Assembly (NCBI RefSeq): GCF_000738265.1
Contig: NZ_JFCQ01000028.1
Coordinates: forward strand, 138,648 to 202,647
Direction of reading: 5' to 3'
DNA from: Corynebacterium jeikeium
GTDB lineage: Bacteria > Actinomycetota > Actinomycetes > Mycobacteriales > Mycobacteriaceae
Length of the DNA stretch: 64,000 nt
The translations under genes were made by a program, and so were the position numbers. Shown piece after piece: positions 62,617 through 64,000 of this stretch. Position 1 is the stretch's first letter; each line of letters opens with the position of its first letter. The notes beneath the pieces are model-generated. The model ran no database searches, was not told where the DNA came from, and worked only from the letters and a program-made list of their open reading frames with translations.

Positions 62617-63441
62617 CTAGACTCCGCCGTTGGCTTTGCCGTCAGCGTTGCCGTCGACGCTGTAATCCACGATCACCGGAGCGTGGTCGGAGGCACCCTT
62701 GCCTTTGCGCTCATCGCGATCCACGCGCGCGGAAGTCGGGGTAATCCCGCGGCAATACTGCAGGTCAATGCGCATACCCTCGCCCTTTTGGAAGCGCATG
62801 GCCTGGTAGTCCCAGTAGGTGTATTCGTCGGCGATCAGATCCGTCGCGGCTGTCATCCCCGCATCCTCCAGGGCGCGCAGCCGGGCGCGCTCGTTGGGGG
62901 TCACGTGCGTCCGACCGTCGAAGAAGCTGCGATCCCATACGTCCTTGTCGCGCGGGGCGATGTTGTAGTCGCCGACCAGGCACAGCTTCTGGCTGCTCTT
63001 TCTTTCGGACGCCCCCACGCCCGAGCCCGCCGCATACGCCGCGAGGGCGTCGAGCCACCGCAGCTTGTAGGAGTAATGCGGATCCGCGATCTCGCGGCCG
63101 TTAGGAACGTACAGGCTCCAGATCTCCACGCCGCCGCAGGTCGCGCCAATCGCGCGTGCCTCCAGGGCTTGGTCTGCGTCCAGATCCTTGTCGAAGCCGG
63201 GCTGGCCGAAGTCGGTCTGCACGTCCTCCAGCCCCACCCGCGACAGGATGGCCACGCCGTTGAAGCTGTGCAGGCCGAAGTGGGCCTGCTGGTAGCCAGT
63301 GTCAGAGAAATCGGGGAACTGCTTGTCGGTGCACTTGGTTTCCTGCAGGCACAGTACGTCGACGTCGCTGCGCTGCAGGAACTCGCGCACCCGCTCCTCG
63401 CGGGTGCGTACGGAGTTGATGTTCCACGTGGCGATGCGCAT
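62617..63441 (-). CDS. xthA: Exodeoxyribonuclease III
   Basis: A 274-residue AP endonuclease/3'-exonuclease for base-excision repair. RIATWNINSVRTRE, LCLQETKCTD (metal Glu), SLYVPNGRE, VGDYNIAP and GASDHAPVIVDY are the standard motifs. Residues near 146–152 (SGVGASERKSSQ) are a small insertion. It is in a row with the acetyltransferase upstream and cls downstream, like C. glutamicum xthA next to a NAGS-like gene. Confidence 0.95.
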   Translation of the reverse strand: MRIATWNINSVRTREERVREFLQRSDVDVLCLQETKCTDKQFPDFSDTGYQQAHFGLHSFNGVAILSRVGLEDVQTDFGQPGFDKDLDADQALEARAIGATCGGVEIWSLYVPNGREIADPHYSYKLRWLDALAAYAAGSGVGASERKSSQKLCLVGDYNIAPRDKDVWDRSFFDGRTHVTPNERARLRALEDAGMTAATDLIADEYTYWDYQAMRFQKGEGMRIDLQYCRGITPTSARVDRDERKGKGASDHAPVIVDYSVDGNADGKANGGV

Positions 63442-63452
63442 GGTTAAGCATT

Positions 63453-64000
63453 CTAGCGCGTGCGCAGACTGCGACTACGGTGGTGTTCGCTGAAGCCCAG
63501 CTTGTGGTACAGCGCCTTTCCGGCGGTGTTGGAATCGATAACGTCCAGGTAGGCGCGGTCGGCGCCGTTGTCCTTGCCCCAGTCCAGGATGTGCTGGCAC
63601 AGCAGGGTGCCCAGTCCCTGGCGGCGGTATTCCGGGGCGACGGCCACGGCGGAGTAGCCCAGCCAGCCGTCGGTGATGGTGGCGCGGGTGATGGCTGCGA
63701 GTTGCCCGTCGACGGTTAGGCGCGCGAAGCCTAGCTGGCCGTCGATGCGTTGCCTCAGTAGATCCAGGGCTTTCTTGGGCAGGGGTTGGCCGCGGAACTT
63801 GTACATGGAGAACCAGTCGGCAGTTGGACTGTCGTCGACTGTGAGCGCGACCTGTGCGTCGGCAAGTGGCGGGGTCAGCTGGCTTTCTGGCTGTCCACCC
63901 AGGTCTTTGCTCATCACCACGATCTCCGGCCCGCGTTCACCCGGCAGGTGCTCGGCGGGGCGGCCGATCCGGTCGGGGATCATCAGCTGGCACGGCAGGT
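63453..64000 (-). CDS. GNAT acetyltransferase, partial (possible C-GNAT N-acetylglutamate synthase)
   Basis: The frame runs off the right end of the window, so the N-terminus is missing. At least 180 residues are visible. The GNAT core is AVAVAPEYRRQGLGTLLCQHIL, followed by RAYLDVIDSNTAGKALYHKLGF. The preceding part (DRIGRPAEHLPGERGPEIVVMSKDL) suggests a longer two-part protein. By position beside xthA, and length, it may correspond to the C. glutamicum protein with N-acetylglutamate synthase activity. I give that as inference. An internal ATG lies at 63983. It is 11 bp before xthA. Confidence 0.8.
   Translation of the reverse strand, partial: LPCQLMIPDRIGRPAEHLPGERGPEIVVMSKDLGGQPESQLTPPLADAQVALTVDDSPTADWFSMYKFRGQPLPKKALDLLRQRIDGQLGFARLTVDGQLAAITRATITDGWLGYSAVAVAPEYRRQGLGTLLCQHILDWGKDNGADRAYLDVIDSNTAGKALYHKLGFSEHHRSRSLRTR

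Overview
The window reads as a chromosomal stretch of a high-GC Corynebacterium. The gene order fpr–cysI–cysX–cysH–cysD–cysN–cysY–cysZ, the pta–ackA / pknG–glnH–glnX block, purA–nrdF–nrdI, fba–DUF3151 and McbR-type operators (TAGAC-N6-GTCTA) are all corynebacterial. The short repeat-rich linkers and GC content suggest a lipophilic species of the jeikeium/urealyticum kind, but the species is a guess. No rRNA, tRNA, insertion sequence, phage or conventional CRISPR locus was seen.

Layout: 1–560 repeat island; 563–5415 lipoprotein, a frameshifted gltS, an altered sulfurtransferase, an altered EIIA-like protein, a membrane protein and an SDR; 5485–10507 tandem glycine riboswitch and gcvP-gcvT-gcvH; 10533–13630 a repeat-bearing membrane-anchored protein, pyrE and a TrmH-type methyltransferase; 13631–14382 second repeat island; 14383–19776 GH76 glycosidase, fba, DUF3151, an EEP-fold protein and a FUSC transporter; 19890–25035 Rib-repeat surface protein, a conserved unknown and purA; 25047–27219 a metal-ligand-poor NrdF with NrdI and a divergent flavin-type protein; 27216–29804 a remnant lipid-metabolism cluster with a fused acyl-CoA dehydrogenase and a TetR regulator; 29865–32034 histidine phosphatase and nucleoside hydrolase; 32118–37531 metE and an ECF transporter; 37554–40810 Rieske protein, purT, trhO and GNAT; 40814–49618 assimilatory sulfate reduction; 49716–52507 pta-ackA; 52508–53106 third repeat island; 53107–58354 pknG-glnH-glnX; 58426–64000 ABC exporter, MarR, cardiolipin synthase, xthA and a partial N-acetyltransferase.

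Functionally, the window joins one-carbon/glycine metabolism (riboswitch-controlled glycine cleavage, purT, metE), a complete sulfate-to-sulfide pathway under probable McbR control, acetate activation, and the GlnX-GlnH-PknG amino-acid sensing chain.

Two observations stand out. First, six intergenic elements in three islands all measure exactly 122 bp by hand count. They have 19-bp inverted arms of two families, a 43-bp variable stretch and a 41-bp conserved core at a fixed offset. Extra arm copies lie about 31, 41 or 62 bp away, as if phased on the DNA helix. Second, the NrdF lacks three of its four carboxylate metal ligands (Gln113, Ser173, Lys207), which is the QSK signature of class Ie, metal-free DOPA-radical ribonucleotide reductases. 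Several other genes have lost catalytic residues or been broken or fused.
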